From Deltaproteobacteria bacterium (GTDB lineage Bacteria > Desulfobacterota > Syntrophobacteria > Syntrophobacterales > Syntrophobacteraceae), in NCBI GenBank assembly GCA_021780695.1, contig JAJXYD010000022.1, forward strand, positions 90,240 to 154,239: a DNA stretch of 64,000 bases, read 5' to 3'. Shown piece after piece: positions 36,835 to 47,100 of this stretch. Below the pieces are notes generated by a model, which searched no databases, was not told the DNA's origin, and saw only the letters and a list, made by a program, of their open reading frames with translations. The first letter of the stretch is position 1; each line of letters begins with the position of its first letter. A program made the position numbers and the translations under genes.

Positions 36835-39618
36835 TCAACCGTGGGCTTGGGTCCAGTTGGCTCCCCAGCCGATATCGACCTTAAGCTCCACATCGAGCGG
36901 ATAAACATCTTCCATAGCGCGCCGCACGAGTTCCTGGACTCTCTCTTTTTCCCCCCGGGGAACTTCAAAAAGCAATTCGTCATGGACTTGGAGAAGCATC
37001 CGGGACCCGGTGCTTTCTTTTTCTAAAATCGCGTCTATGTCCACCATCGCTTTTTTTATCAGATCAGCGGCGGCGCCCTGAATGGGAGTGTTTATCGCAA
37101 GTCTTTCCCCAAGTTGACGGATCGAGAAGTTTTTACTATGCAGCTCGGGGATAGCCCGCCTTCGGCCAAGAAGGGTCTCGGCGTAACCCAGGTCCCGAGC
37201 CTTTTGAACGGCCTCGCCAATGAAGCGATAAACGCCGCTGTAGCGTTCGAAGTAGCGGTCTATGGCCGTTTTTGCCATTTTGGTGCTGATTCGCAGTCTT
37301 TTGGCTAGCCCGAAAGGGCTCATTCCGTAGGCTATGCCGAAGTTTATCATCTTGGCCTGCCTGCGCATCTCGGCCGTGACCTCCGCCAGGGGAGTGTCGA
37401 AAATTTCGGATGCGGTCCTGCTGTGGACGTCCTCGTCCTTTTTAAACGCATCCATGAGGCTCTCATCACGGCTGTAATGAGCAAGAACACGAAGTTCGAT
37501 CTGAGAATAATCGGCCGACAGGAGCAAGTGTTGGGGCGGGGCGACAAAAGCCTCGCGAATACGCCTTCCCTCGTAGCTCCTGATGGGGATGTTTTGGAGA
37601 TTGGGGTTGGAACTGCTCAAGCGTCCCGTTGAGGTCACCGCCTGGTTAAACGAGGTATGGATACGGCCGGTTTGGGGGTGCACAAGCTTTGGAAGGGCAT
37701 CCGCATAAGTCCCTTTAAGCTTTGCGAGGGTGCGGTAACCCAAAATCTGCTCGGCAATCGGATGCTCCCCTGCAAGTTCTTCGAGCACACCGGTATCGGT
37801 TGAGGGCCCGCTTTTTGTCTTCTTTTGCGCGGACAACCCCATTTTTTCAAATAAAATGACGCCCAGTTGCTTGGGCGACTGGATATTGAATTGCTCCCCG
37901 GCCATCTGGTAGATAAGAGCGGCCTTCTGGTCCAAAGCTTTGTGGAATTCAAGAGAAAGGCTTTCGAGCTTTTCGCAATCGACCAAAATCCCGGTATACT
38001 CCATGCGTGCAAGTACCTGGATCAGGGGAAGCTCGATGGATTCATAGAGACCCAGCAGTCCGTTTTGCTCGAGCTTTGCCCTTAAAACCGGCACGAGGCG
38101 AAAGCATGTCTCAACCTGGCGGCAACCATAGTCGAGCGCTTTGTCAAACTCGACCTTGGCAAAACTCGTCTGTTTTTTCCCCCTGCCCGTAAGGTCTTCC
38201 ATGGAACATACGGATTCTTCAAGATGCTCGGCGCAAACACGCTCAAGCGAGTGAACCTGTTCGCCGGGGTTTAGAAGATAGCTTGCCATCATGGTATCAA
38301 AAGCGATCGCTCCGGGTTCTACTGCGCATTTTTTGAGCAAGAGCCACTGAGATTTAAGATCATGCCCGGCCTTGGCAACGCCGGTGGCTGCGAAAAGAGC
38401 CGCGAGTTCATCGAAAGCCTCCGGGGGTTTGATCTGTTCTCCGCACTCGGCGCCGTGACCAAGCGGGACGTACCAGGCTTCGCCTTTCCTCAGGCACACC
38501 GCTATGGCCACAATATCGGCATCCATGGCTTCGGTGGAATCTGCGAGGATCTCGATTGCGATCATCGGCTGTGCCAGGGCCATTTCCACAACCTCGGCCA
38601 ACTGCTTGCGGTTGCGCACCACCCGCTTTGAAATTTCCCTGGAAGGCGGCCCCGAAGAAACCGGTGCGGCTCCATCCGCGGGCCATTCCCGCTTTAACAT
38701 ATCGAGGATTGCCTTAAACTCTAGTTCCTCGCAGAGGTTATACATCTCTTGGCGCATGGGAGCTAAGGGGGCAAATTCATCCAATTTGCCGATTTCCAAC
38801 CCATCCAGCCGAAAAGAGACCAGCTCGCGGGACATAAAGGCATCCTGCCTGCCATCGGAAAGCTTCTGCCTAAGAGATGGGGGTGAAATCTCGTCCAAGC
38901 GAGAGTAAATGTTTTCAATAGACCCCCACTCCTGCAAAAGTCGGCTTGCAGTTTTGGGGCCCACCCCTTTTACGCCGCACACATTGTCGGAGCTGTCGCC
39001 AACCAGAGCCAGATAGTCCACGATCTGATCCGGCGCCACTCCGAACCTCTCAAATACGGCCCCTTCATCGAAAAGGCGCTCGTTTTGGGGATCCCACTGC
39101 CTGACGACAGGATCCCGGATGAGCTGGTGAAGGTCCTTATCCCCTGAGACCAGCACGACTTCAATCCCCTGGCCCACAGCCCAGCCGGTAAGCGTTCCTA
39201 TCAGGTCGTCGGCCTCATAGCCCTCACGTTCTATCTGGGAAACCCCCAGATATCTGACAACCTTTTTTATATAGGGTATTTGGGGAATCAACTCTTCGGG
39301 CATCGACTGCCGGGTCGCTTTATAGGCCTCGGATAACTCATGTCGAAAAGTAAGCCCGGGCGAATCGAAGACCACGCAAATATAATCGGGCTTTTTCTCG
39401 CGCATGACCTTTAGAAGCATCGTGAGGAAACCATACACCGCCTGAGTGGCCATCCCACTGGAGTTGGAAAGCCTTCGAATGGCATAGAAAGCCCTGTAGA
39501 TGTAAGAGCTTCCATCAATAATATAGAACGTGGGAGCGGTTGGACCACCTGCCGCGTTGGCCTCATCTGCGCCGGAAGTTTTCCCCTTTTGCTTGTCCTC
39601 TTTTTCCTGCTGACTCAT
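36835..39618 (-). CDS. polA: DNA polymerase I (exonuclease site for proofreading degenerate)
   Basis: 927 residues. The 5' nuclease domain (to about 310) keeps its acidic residues: DGSSYIYRAFYA, EADDLIGTL, LVSGDKDLHQLI and GDSSDNVCGVKGVG. The polymerase domain has motif A SADYSQIELRVLAHYS, motif B RRQAKMINFGIAYGMS and motif C LLQVHDELLFEV. The middle 3'-5' exonuclease-like domain lacks its metal ligands: the FDTET block reads AIEILADS near residue 350, the position of Asp424 reads Gln (HDLKSQ) and that of Asp501 reads Glu/Gln (CRQVET). It thus resembles Taq in lacking proofreading. It has an N-terminal 25-residue charged tail and overlaps ttcA by ATGA. Confidence 0.97.
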   Translation of the reverse strand: MSQQEKEDKQKGKTSGADEANAAGGPTAPTFYIIDGSSYIYRAFYAIRRLSNSSGMATQAVYGFLTMLLKVMREKKPDYICVVFDSPGLTFRHELSEAYKATRQSMPEELIPQIPYIKKVVRYLGVSQIEREGYEADDLIGTLTGWAVGQGIEVVLVSGDKDLHQLIRDPVVRQWDPQNERLFDEGAVFERFGVAPDQIVDYLALVGDSSDNVCGVKGVGPKTASRLLQEWGSIENIYSRLDEISPPSLRQKLSDGRQDAFMSRELVSFRLDGLEIGKLDEFAPLAPMRQEMYNLCEELEFKAILDMLKREWPADGAAPVSSGPPSREISKRVVRNRKQLAEVVEMALAQPMIAIEILADSTEAMDADIVAIAVCLRKGEAWYVPLGHGAECGEQIKPPEAFDELAALFAATGVAKAGHDLKSQWLLLKKCAVEPGAIAFDTMMASYLLNPGEQVHSLERVCAEHLEESVCSMEDLTGRGKKQTSFAKVEFDKALDYGCRQVETCFRLVPVLRAKLEQNGLLGLYESIELPLIQVLARMEYTGILVDCEKLESLSLEFHKALDQKAALIYQMAGEQFNIQSPKQLGVILFEKMGLSAQKKTKSGPSTDTGVLEELAGEHPIAEQILGYRTLAKLKGTYADALPKLVHPQTGRIHTSFNQAVTSTGRLSSSNPNLQNIPIRSYEGRRIREAFVAPPQHLLLSADYSQIELRVLAHYSRDESLMDAFKKDEDVHSRTASEIFDTPLAEVTAEMRRQAKMINFGIAYGMSPFGLAKRLRISTKMAKTAIDRYFERYSGVYRFIGEAVQKARDLGYAETLLGRRRAIPELHSKNFSIRQLGERLAINTPIQGAAADLIKKAMVDIDAILEKESTGSRMLLQVHDELLFEVPRGEKERVQELVRRAMEDVYPLDVELKVDIGWGANWTQAHG

Positions 39619-40412
39619 TTGATTCCCGCATCCTCCCGCTTCGACGCCGCTTCCCCTCCGGAAGGCCCACGCTTTCCCCGGATCGGAAGAGGCTGCGGCA
39701 GGTATTCGAAATTGACATTGCTCATCGCATGATAGATGTTTCCACGCACCTTGGAATTTTTTTTACAAAGCCCCTCCAGGATAACGCGAATTTCGGCCCT
39801 TTGATTTTTGTCCGCCGATGGGCACGTGGACGGCAGAATCGGCAGACCCAGATTTTGGCACATCTTTAGAATATTGCCCGCTGGAACAAGCGCCAAGGGC
39901 CGTATGACAGATATCTCGCCACCGAAAAACCTCTGTCTGGGCAGCATCGCGGCAACCTGGGCCCCGTAGCAGATGTTTATGAAAAAGGTCTCGAGCATAT
40001 CGTCCTGATTGTGGCCAAACGCTATTTTAGGGCAACCCAATTCCCGCGCTTTTCTAAAAAGCGCCGATCGCCTGAGTCTGGAACACAGGAAACAAGGATT
40101 TTCACGGTTTTGCGGCCCGTGGGCCCTTGGACCGTAATCGGTTCGGATGATCTCGTAGGTAAAACCCTCCTTTATGAAAAAGGTTTCCAGCCGGGAGGAG
40201 GTTTCCGTATCAAAGCCGGGATCAACGTGAACAGCCACAAGTTCGTAGCTGATGGGAACCCGCGCAAGCCTTTCGCGCAAAAGCCAAAGAAGCAGCATCG
40301 AGTCCTTGCCCCCCGACACCGCAACCACTATCCTGTCGTTGTTTTCTATCAGCCCGTAATGGTAGATGGATTTACCTAAAAGCCTTCGAACTTCCCTATC
40401 CACAAATGCCAT
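39615..40412 (-). CDS. ttcA: TtcA-like tRNA 2-thiolation ATPase
   Basis: 265 residues. The PP-loop VAVSGGKDSMLLLWLL binds ATP; the Cys pair in NPCFLCSRLRRSALF and Cys in SADKNQ-adjacent STCPSADK fit the Fe-S ligands of TtcA, and GHNQDDMLETFFINICYG is typical. TtcA makes 2-thiocytidine at tRNA position 32. The C-terminus has a short extra charged tail. It is upstream of polA and coupled to it by a 4-base overlap. A related TtuA/Ncs6-type role cannot be fully excluded. Confidence 0.88.
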   Translation of the reverse strand: MAFVDREVRRLLGKSIYHYGLIENNDRIVVAVSGGKDSMLLLWLLRERLARVPISYELVAVHVDPGFDTETSSRLETFFIKEGFTYEIIRTDYGPRAHGPQNRENPCFLCSRLRRSALFRKARELGCPKIAFGHNQDDMLETFFINICYGAQVAAMLPRQRFFGGEISVIRPLALVPAGNILKMCQNLGLPILPSTCPSADKNQRAEIRVILEGLCKKNSKVRGNIYHAMSNVNFEYLPQPLPIRGKRGPSGGEAASKREDAGIK

Positions 40413-40470
40413 GATTTAAAATGCTTTCCAGGTCCGAATTACCAAGATTTCTCAGATTTTGTTCTCTATC

Positions 40471-40850
40471 TTAACACATTTTTAAGGAAGCCCAAGCTTC
40501 CCGCAGAGTGCCGCCTAAAGAGAAATGCGAAGTCGAGAACAGTTCTTCTTCCCCGGCCCTGGCAAGAACCTCTTTGAAAATTTCCAATGTGTTATGTGCG
40601 TCAATGAGCCGGTCGCGGTCTTTGCGCAAGGCTCCCATACTGAGTCTTGCGGGTCAAGTCCGGCAAAGCACCCGCACAACAGGTTGAGCCGAATATGCCC
40701 AAGGTCGGCCCGTTTACTGCCAATCGTAAAAAAGGTTTGGAACAGCAACCCCTTGAGTAGTCACTCAGGGCGAACCCCTGTCCGGCCCCGGGCTGAGTAC
40801 ATTCAAAACGGACCCTATTGGCCGAGGCTACGGGCAGCGATCTTTTGGAA
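40471..40850 (-). pseudogene. decayed IS5-like DDE transposase fragment
   Basis: On the minus strand the remnant reads, with interruptions, MYSARGRTGVRPE-stop-LLKGLLFQTFFTIGSKR, then NLLCGCFAGLDPQDSVWEP, then after a frameshift near 40630 DRDRLIDAHNTLEIFKEVLA and HFSLGGTLREAWASLK, ending at a TAA at 40471. This follows the N-terminal half of IS5-type transposases (patterns LYSxxGRPSIPPExLLRALLLQ, NLLFRWFVGLxxDDPVW, KNRDRLL, HFSVDGTLIEAWASMKSF). At least two stops and one frameshift are present, and the catalytic Asp of VDGT is Gly. No terminal inverted repeats were found. The 5' limit is approximate; it abuts the end of the SPFH gene. Confidence 0.8.
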
Positions 40851-40873
40851 TGATCCCTATATCCTGCCCGCGC

Positions 40874-41860
40874 CTACCCTTTTGTTTTCTCGAACATGTC
40901 TTTTATCCCCCCCAAGGAACCGAGTATGGCGGATGCTTCGAAAGGCAAGTAGACAACTTTATTATTTTGGCCGGAAACCATTTCTTTGAGGGCTTCAATG
41001 TAGCGGACGGCGATAATGAAGTTGATCGGGTCCCCATCTCTTTCCGAAACAGATTGAGTGATCGCTTTGATTGCCTGGGCCTCTGCTTCGGCGACCCTGA
41101 CCCGGGCCTGAGCGTCTCCTTCCGCGACCAGGATTTTTGCCTGTTTGCTCCCCTCGGCCTTACTGATCTCAGCGGCCCTAATGCCTTCGGCTTCCAAAAT
41201 ATTGGCCTGTTTCAACCCTTCGGCTTCCAAAATGGCGGCCCGACGGTCCCTTTCAGCGCGCATTTGTTTTTCCATCGCATCCCGGATATCGGGGGGCGGA
41301 TTTATGTCCTGGAGCTCGACACGGTTAACCTTGACGCCCCATTTTTCCGAAGCATCGTCAAGGATGGCCCTCAATTTGCTGTTTATCGTGTCTCTGGATG
41401 AAAGCGTCTCGTCCAAATCGAGTTCACCAATGACGTTTCTAAGCGTGGTCTGTGTCAGTTTTTCTATGGCGTCCGGCAGATTGGCTATTTCGTAGACCGC
41501 TTTGACGGGGTCGGTGATCTGGAAGTAAATCAGAGCATTCAACTCAATGACAACATTGTCTTTTGTAATAACGCTTTGCCGGGGAAAATCATAGACGGTC
41601 TCACGCAAATCGATGCGTTTGACGCTCTGCCTGCGAACTATTGTTTTCCCGGCCTGATCGCTCATAATATAGCGCCACTCAATCTGCCTGGGTTTGTCAA
41701 AAAGGGGCCAAAGGATATTTATGCCGGAAGGAAGGGTGCGGTGGTATCGGCCAAGACGCTCAACCACCATGGTCTCACTTTGTTGAATGATGAGAAAACC
41801 CTTTACGGCAAAAACGATTACGAACAGAGCAAAAACGCCCAAAACAATGACAATACCCAT
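40874..41860 (-). CDS. SPFH-domain (stomatin/QmcA-like) membrane protein
   Basis: 328 residues: one N-terminal membrane helix (IVIVLGVFALFVIVFAVKGF), an SPFH/band-7 domain with VVERLGRYHRTLPSGINILWP and VDLRETVYDFPRQ-like RIDLRETVYDFPRQ, and a C-terminal Ala/Glu-rich coiled coil (RAERDRRAAILEAEG...). Such proteins form large oligomeric cages at the membrane. It sits 18 bp after an NfeD gene on the same strand, the usual partner of QmcA-type stomatins. AAAAGGAACC precedes the ATG. Confidence 0.93.
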   Translation of the reverse strand: MGIVIVLGVFALFVIVFAVKGFLIIQQSETMVVERLGRYHRTLPSGINILWPLFDKPRQIEWRYIMSDQAGKTIVRRQSVKRIDLRETVYDFPRQSVITKDNVVIELNALIYFQITDPVKAVYEIANLPDAIEKLTQTTLRNVIGELDLDETLSSRDTINSKLRAILDDASEKWGVKVNRVELQDINPPPDIRDAMEKQMRAERDRRAAILEAEGLKQANILEAEGIRAAEISKAEGSKQAKILVAEGDAQARVRVAEAEAQAIKAITQSVSERDGDPINFIIAVRYIEALKEMVSGQNNKVVYLPFEASAILGSLGGIKDMFEKTKG

Positions 41861-41878
41861 AAGAGGTTCCTTTTCGGT

Positions 41879-42313
41879 TCAGATTGCTCTCACGTAAATT
41901 TTACTGCCTTCCACCCTGATCACCACGACTTTTGAATTTTTTTCAATGCTACGTCCATCATCTGATACCGCCTTCCAGTCGTCACCTCCAACAAGAACGC
42001 GGCCGGAATTGAGTTCGTCGTAAATGGCTTCCGTTACCCTGCCTGTTTTCCCGATCAGAGCCTCCACATTTGTTTTGACTCCCGGAGATGCCCTGTAGCA
42101 ATACCTGTTGAAAATCGGACGGATTGCGAAAAAGGCTCCCAGGGCACCCAGGATAAAGGCTGAGATTTGAATATTGAGCCCCAAATGGAGGGCGGCGGCA
42201 AAAGAGGCGAGCAGACATCCCGCGCCTAAAGAGGCAAGGACAAAAGCGGGAACCAGTATTTCGAAGATGCAAAGGATGATCGCGCCAATTACCCAGATGT
42301 GCCAGGTAATCAT
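41879..42313 (-). CDS. NfeD-family membrane protein
   Basis: 144 residues. Three to four membrane helices in the first 75 residues are followed by an OB-fold NfeD domain (LIGKTGRVTEAIYDELNSGRVLVGGDDWKA, trimmed; IEKNSKVVVIRVEGSKIYVRAI). It is the short form without a protease domain, as in YbbK/YbbL-type pairs. It probably assembles with the SPFH protein encoded directly downstream. Ribosome-binding site AAAGGAAATACTG before the ATG. Confidence 0.92.
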   Translation of the reverse strand: MITWHIWVIGAIILCIFEILVPAFVLASLGAGCLLASFAAALHLGLNIQISAFILGALGAFFAIRPIFNRYCYRASPGVKTNVEALIGKTGRVTEAIYDELNSGRVLVGGDDWKAVSDDGRSIEKNSKVVVIRVEGSKIYVRAI

Positions 42314-42737
42314 CAGTATTTCCTTTTTTTGTTAATCGCTGTTGACTCTCCGCCACAAAAAATCGATTCAAAGGAAATCTTATCGACCAGAGCAGGGACC
42401 ATAGCATAAATGAGGATCATTTAACAATTGTGATTGGGATAATTCCAGCTAAGGGATAGAGGCGAGGTCTCGTAGATTTTAATTCCCGAGGAGCGAGTTA
42501 AGGACTCCAAGCTGTGGCATGTTCTCAGAGCAAATTCATAACAAAAAATCAGCTGCTTTTGCAGCTCGCACAGACATAATCCACCGAGGGCCCCCAAAAG
42601 TAACACCCTGGGGTTGCAATAACGATAAGGGTAAGTATAAATTGGATACGTGATGCAGGGGGACCGTTTTGCTGCGGTTTTGCTGTTCTTTTCGCAAGAA
42701 AGACAGGTTGGAGGCTTTAGAAGGCAGGGAGAAAAAA
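42314..42737. other. intergenic region between NfeD and the YHS-like gene
   Basis: 424 bp between divergent genes. It has a small hairpin, AGCTGC-TTTT-GCAGCT (around 42551-42566), and a 61-codon minus-strand frame at 42421-42606 without motif. I see no clear promoter or operator. Confidence 0.5.
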
Positions 42738-43016
42738 ATGAACAGATTTAAGATGATTGCAGTTTCGGGGATAATCTTTGGGCTTCTGAGTTTTGGCTTG
42801 AGCATGCCGGCCATGGTCTACGCCGCACCTCAGACAAAGTGCCCGGTGTTTGTCAACAGCCCCATCAACAAGAAATTCTTCGTGGATTACAAGGGAAAGC
42901 GCATTTACTTTTGCTGTAAGACCTGTGTGGCGCTATTTAAAAAGAACCCGGAAAAATACATGAAGCAGATGGAAGCTGAAGGCATTACTCCAGAAAACGC
43001 CCCATCATCGAAGTGA
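42738..43016 (+). CDS. exported YHS-like (metal-binding) small protein
   Basis: 92 residues from ATG 42738 (AGGGAGAAAAAA upstream); an upstream start at 42669 would put charged residues before the signal peptide. The signal peptide (MNRFKMIAVSGIIFGLLS...) ends near VYAA. The mature part, CPVFVNSPINKKFFVDYKG and YFCCKTCVALFKKNPEKYM, is a YHS/TRASH-like domain with Cys pairs that usually bind copper or other soft metals. It probably acts in the periplasm in metal handling. It is alone on its transcript. Confidence 0.88.
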   Translation: MNRFKMIAVSGIIFGLLSFGLSMPAMVYAAPQTKCPVFVNSPINKKFFVDYKGKRIYFCCKTCVALFKKNPEKYMKQMEAEGITPENAPSSK

Positions 43017-43031
43017 GCTTTTTAGAATTAC

Positions 43032-43070
43032 CCCCTCCTCTGGGACTGTGAGACTTCCCTTGGGGAGGGG
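43032..43070 (+). terminator. weak terminator after the YHS-like gene
   Basis: CCCCTCC (43032-43038) pairs with GGAGGGG (43064-43070) across a 25-nt loop, followed within 10 nt by a T-rich run (ATATTTTTCTTTCTT). Plausible but long-looped. Confidence 0.4.
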
Positions 43071-43286
43071 ACCTCGAATATTTTTCTTTCTTCTCATCCT
43101 CTTTTTTGAGTTCTTTTGGACATAGAACAAACAGGACTCAAAGGACGAATAAAATTACGGGGAGCAGCTTCTCCCTGGTTATTTTAACAGCCCGCGCCAC
43201 TACCAGGAGCGGATCATAGCGGCAGTGTCGCCCACCGGGCAAGTTTGCGGAAAACATTAGTTACCGTCTTGTTAGAGGCTGAAGCT

Positions 43287-44048
43287 ATGCAAGGATTTAG
43301 ACCCGGACATATTGCCTTTTTCATCCTTGGACTCCTTGCCTTGTTTGCAGTTCTGGCTATGGGAGGATGCGCTCCGAACTGCGCAGTACAACCCGTTAGC
43401 AATAGAATTTCTCCCCCCCAACCCAGTGCCCAGGGCTGGTGGTATGAAAGCTTCAAGATAGACTGGCCCAAGGGGCAAGCCCCGGCATGGTCGATGGATT
43501 TGCTGATCGCCCACCAGATCATAAAGCCCGTATTGATACGCTACGGCAATGAAATTGTTCTTTGGCGATTTCACAGAAGGGCAGTCAGGGACAGTGCCGG
43601 AGACCAGTTTAGTTTTATCTTCTACACCACTGCACAAAATGCACGCAAAATATACGCTGCGATTGGGTCAAATCCCGTTCTTGGACAGCTGCTAGCCAAG
43701 GGCCTGATTGTCCAGGTCATAACCGACGATACGAACAAAATCACGCGCCCCAAAATCGAGGACACTAGCGACCCTAACTGGTCTAAGCCTCTCCAAAAGG
43801 CTTGGCCTTACTTCATTATGGGCGCCAGTCAGACCTGGCTTGACCTCATCTCTCAGTACGCGGGCAGAGCCAAGGAAAGACCCCGCTCCCTCAACGAGAG
43901 GGTGTCTTTTTACCAAAAAATAGACCAGAAGGTTGACGCCACCTGGACAAAGGAAGGTGGGCACGCGTTTTTACACCATCTGGACGCCCTCTTCGGATAC
44001 GGCCCCTTGGACGTCGTCGTTCACAGGAAGGTAAAACTTCAATTTTAA
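43287..44048 (+). CDS. lipoprotein of unknown function
   Basis: 253 residues from ATG 43287; a TTG at 43245 adds 14 residues before the signal peptide and is less likely. The signal peptide ends in a lipobox LAMGGC (residue 27), so the protein should be lipid-anchored. The mature part has YESFKIDWPKGQAPAWSMDL and YFIMGASQTWLDLISQYA and no motif I know. It precedes the AsmA-like gene by 108 bp on the same strand and may function with it at the envelope. Confidence 0.82.
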   Translation: MQGFRPGHIAFFILGLLALFAVLAMGGCAPNCAVQPVSNRISPPQPSAQGWWYESFKIDWPKGQAPAWSMDLLIAHQIIKPVLIRYGNEIVLWRFHRRAVRDSAGDQFSFIFYTTAQNARKIYAAIGSNPVLGQLLAKGLIVQVITDDTNKITRPKIEDTSDPNWSKPLQKAWPYFIMGASQTWLDLISQYAGRAKERPRSLNERVSFYQKIDQKVDATWTKEGGHAFLHHLDALFGYGPLDVVVHRKVKLQF

Positions 44049-44156
44049 AGATATTGCCACTTGCCCCAGGCTTTTCGACTTGCTAAGCTCTTGGCCATAT
44101 TTGGACCAAAGGGTTGTTCCAACTTTTGTCAGCCGTTTTTCACTTTTAGAGAGCTT

Positions 44157-47100
44157 ATGAGCAAAGCCCGAAAAATATCCCTGTGGGGAGCTTACGGTGC
44201 GGGGTTTGTTTTGGTCCTGGCAACCGGGGCCGTCCTGATTTTTTCGCACCTTTTCAATACCGGCCGAATTGGAGCCGACATCAGGACCGTTCTTAAGACC
44301 CGCTACCACATCGAGACCAGTCAAATCAGGATAGATTTTCGCCCCCTTCCCCTCGTCACAGTACGCGGAGTAAAGGCCGTAATTGCAGAAAAACTCGAAG
44401 CCACAGTCGGGACGGTATTGATCCATATCAAGGTTTTACCGTTATTTATCGGGAAATTGGAACCCTCCAAGATCGAGCTTTTCAGTCCGGTGATTACGGT
44501 GGAACTGCCGTCATCGCCCTCTGGGGGCTTTTCTTTCCAAGAATTCGAAGACATCCTGAAAAATATTTTTGGCCCCCGCGCATTGCCGAACCCACTGAGG
44601 CAAACGGCGGTTCTTGCCCACAACGGCGATATCCGTATCTTTGGCCCCAAAACCCGCTGCTTTTTCTTAAACCATATAGACTTAACGAGCACGCTTAGAG
44701 ACGACGGTTTGGATTTTGTGGTGGCAAGCGGCGAATCGAGTTTCTGGCAAACCCTGTCGTTGAAAGGATTCATCGGGCCTGAGAGGAAGGCTTCGGGCAC
44801 GCTCGACCTAACGGGAGTGCGGCCTGGAAGGATCGCTCGGGCAATGGCTCCATCCGCGGCGGGCCACATTGGCGGCGATGTCTCCGATATCACCGCGGGA
44901 CTCTATTACAACGGCAGTGGAAACTTTCGGGCCGACTTTACGGCCTCGGTCCCCTCCTTTGTTTTTGGCATCCTCAAAAGAACCATGACCATCCGGGACG
45001 GCTTTCTGACCGGAGTCCTTTTAAGCGATGCCAAAGGCATCGATGTGTCGTTTTCAGATTTGCGATTCAAGCGGCCACATCTGGCTCTTACCGCAAGTTT
45101 TAAGAAAACATACTCGGATGGGAGCTTTTCCCTTTCTGTGGACGGCAGAAACACCGATGCCGCAACGTTGCGCAGTCTCCTTCTAGCCGTAAACAAAAAA
45201 ACCAAGGGCGTTCGCCATTTTTTTAAGATCCTTCTCGACGGGAAAATTCCACGGATTCATTACAGCTCGCACTCAAATGATTTATCCAGGCTTCTAAAAC
45301 TTAAGAGCATGACCACGAAATGTTCGATTGAAAAAGCCGTTGTCATGGCCCCTAAAGTGGACCTGCTCGTCTCAAACGTAAGCGGCGACATACTGATCAA
45401 AAACGGCATACTGACGGCAACCCACATTTCAGGTCAGACGAACGGGTCATCGACCCGGGACGGTGAGTTGACGGTAGGTCTTCCTCACAACGACCACAGC
45501 CTGCACCTGGATCTTCCTGTTAAGGCCGATTTGTCCGAATTGCCGGCGATCCTTGACCGTGTTGTAAAAAGCAAGACACTTAAACATCAGCTGACCCTGA
45601 TTAGCGATGTGACCGGAAAGACAGAGGGAAGGCTAGTGATCGGCGACAGGGTGGGAGCGCTTGCCGTAAAGGTGCTTACCGGCCCCTTTAGCTTGGCTTG
45701 CCGCTACGGCCCTCTTCCCGGCCCGGTTTTTCTAAAGGGCCCTTCCTTTAAAATGGATAGAGATACAATCGAGTTTAACGATGTAGACAGTACAATCGCC
45801 GATTCCAAGCTATCGGTTTGGGCAACTGTAAAGGGCTACTCCGGACCTCAAAGGGAGGTGGATTTAAAATTAAAGGGCAGGCTTGGCCCCGAAGGCGTAA
45901 AAATTGCCGGCTCGCTTGCAAGCCTTCCCAAATGGATAAAACGCCCAACCGGCCTAGATTTGTTTTTTTCCACTCTGACCTGGCAAAAAGGCGGAAAGAC
46001 AACCTTTAGCGGTAAAATGAAAATTCCCACAGGACCGACAATCTCAACGGATGTAGTCAAAGCCCGAAAAGATCTTTCCATCCGGCGATTGGCAATAAAG
46101 GACAGCGATTCCAATGCGGACGTTACGCTAAGTTCTCTCCAAGACGGTTTTAGGATCGGTTTTTCGGGAACGCTTAGCAAAAAAACGATCGCTTTACTGC
46201 TCGCGGGTGACTATTGGCTCAAATCCTCCATAGGAGGAAAATTCCAGGCGGACCTGTACCCGAAAAATCCTGAAAAAACCAGCTGTGAGGGGCAAATCGC
46301 GCTGTCTAATTTGTGCCTGCCGGGTATACTGCCTGACTCGGCCACTATAGAAAACGCAACGATCGAGGCCGAGGGGAAAAAATTTGCGATAGAATCGGCG
46401 CAGGCTACCTGGCAAGGCAACCGTTTTGACTTATCGGGCAGTATCGACCTTGGCCAAACCTCCTACAATCTGAATATAAATGCGTCGACGCAGGCCCTGG
46501 ACCTCAACCGCATCCTCGCCCCCAAATGCATGGCCCCAAAACCGGGGGATACACCTGCCCCTTCTCGGATCCCTTTTCGCAAAACGGCCTGGGACATGCC
46601 GGTAACGGGCCTCATCCATGTCACAAGCAAGCATCTTTCCTATCAGAAAATAAATTGGGCTCCTGTCGAGGCCAATATTACCCTGGAGAAGGGAGCCGAA
46701 AAGATCAGGCTTACCCGCGCAAGTAAAGTATGCGGGATCTCTACCCCGGGGAAAATTAAAGTTTCGCCCTCGGGGGTCGCCATGGGATTTGATCTTTCGG
46801 CCTCCGGCAATCACCTTCAAGGATCGCTTGGCTGCCTTTTCGCGAAAAAGCCTCTCATTTCGGGGAGCTATCATCTAAGCGGCCATATTGAGGCTAAGAG
46901 TCCGGGCCTGGTAGTAAACAAGCCAATCTGTGGGGCAGACTTTGCCCGTTTTCTGCAAGGCAAAATAGAGTTCCAAGCCAAAGATGGGCTCATTTTGCGC
47001 TTCGAAACATTTACGAGGATAATTTCGGTTCTAAGTTTTTCCGAGATCTACAGGGGGGTAGTTCCGGACCTGTTGGGCAACGGATGCCCCTATAAGACCT

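Noticed and set aside
36329..36838. 169-codon minus-strand frame opposite the small membrane protein
   Set aside because: It is the antisense shadow of a gene with a strong ribosome-binding site and terminator.
42421..42606. 61-codon frame between NfeD and YHS-like genes
   Set aside because: GTG start without ribosome-binding site, no motif, and a hairpin lies inside it.
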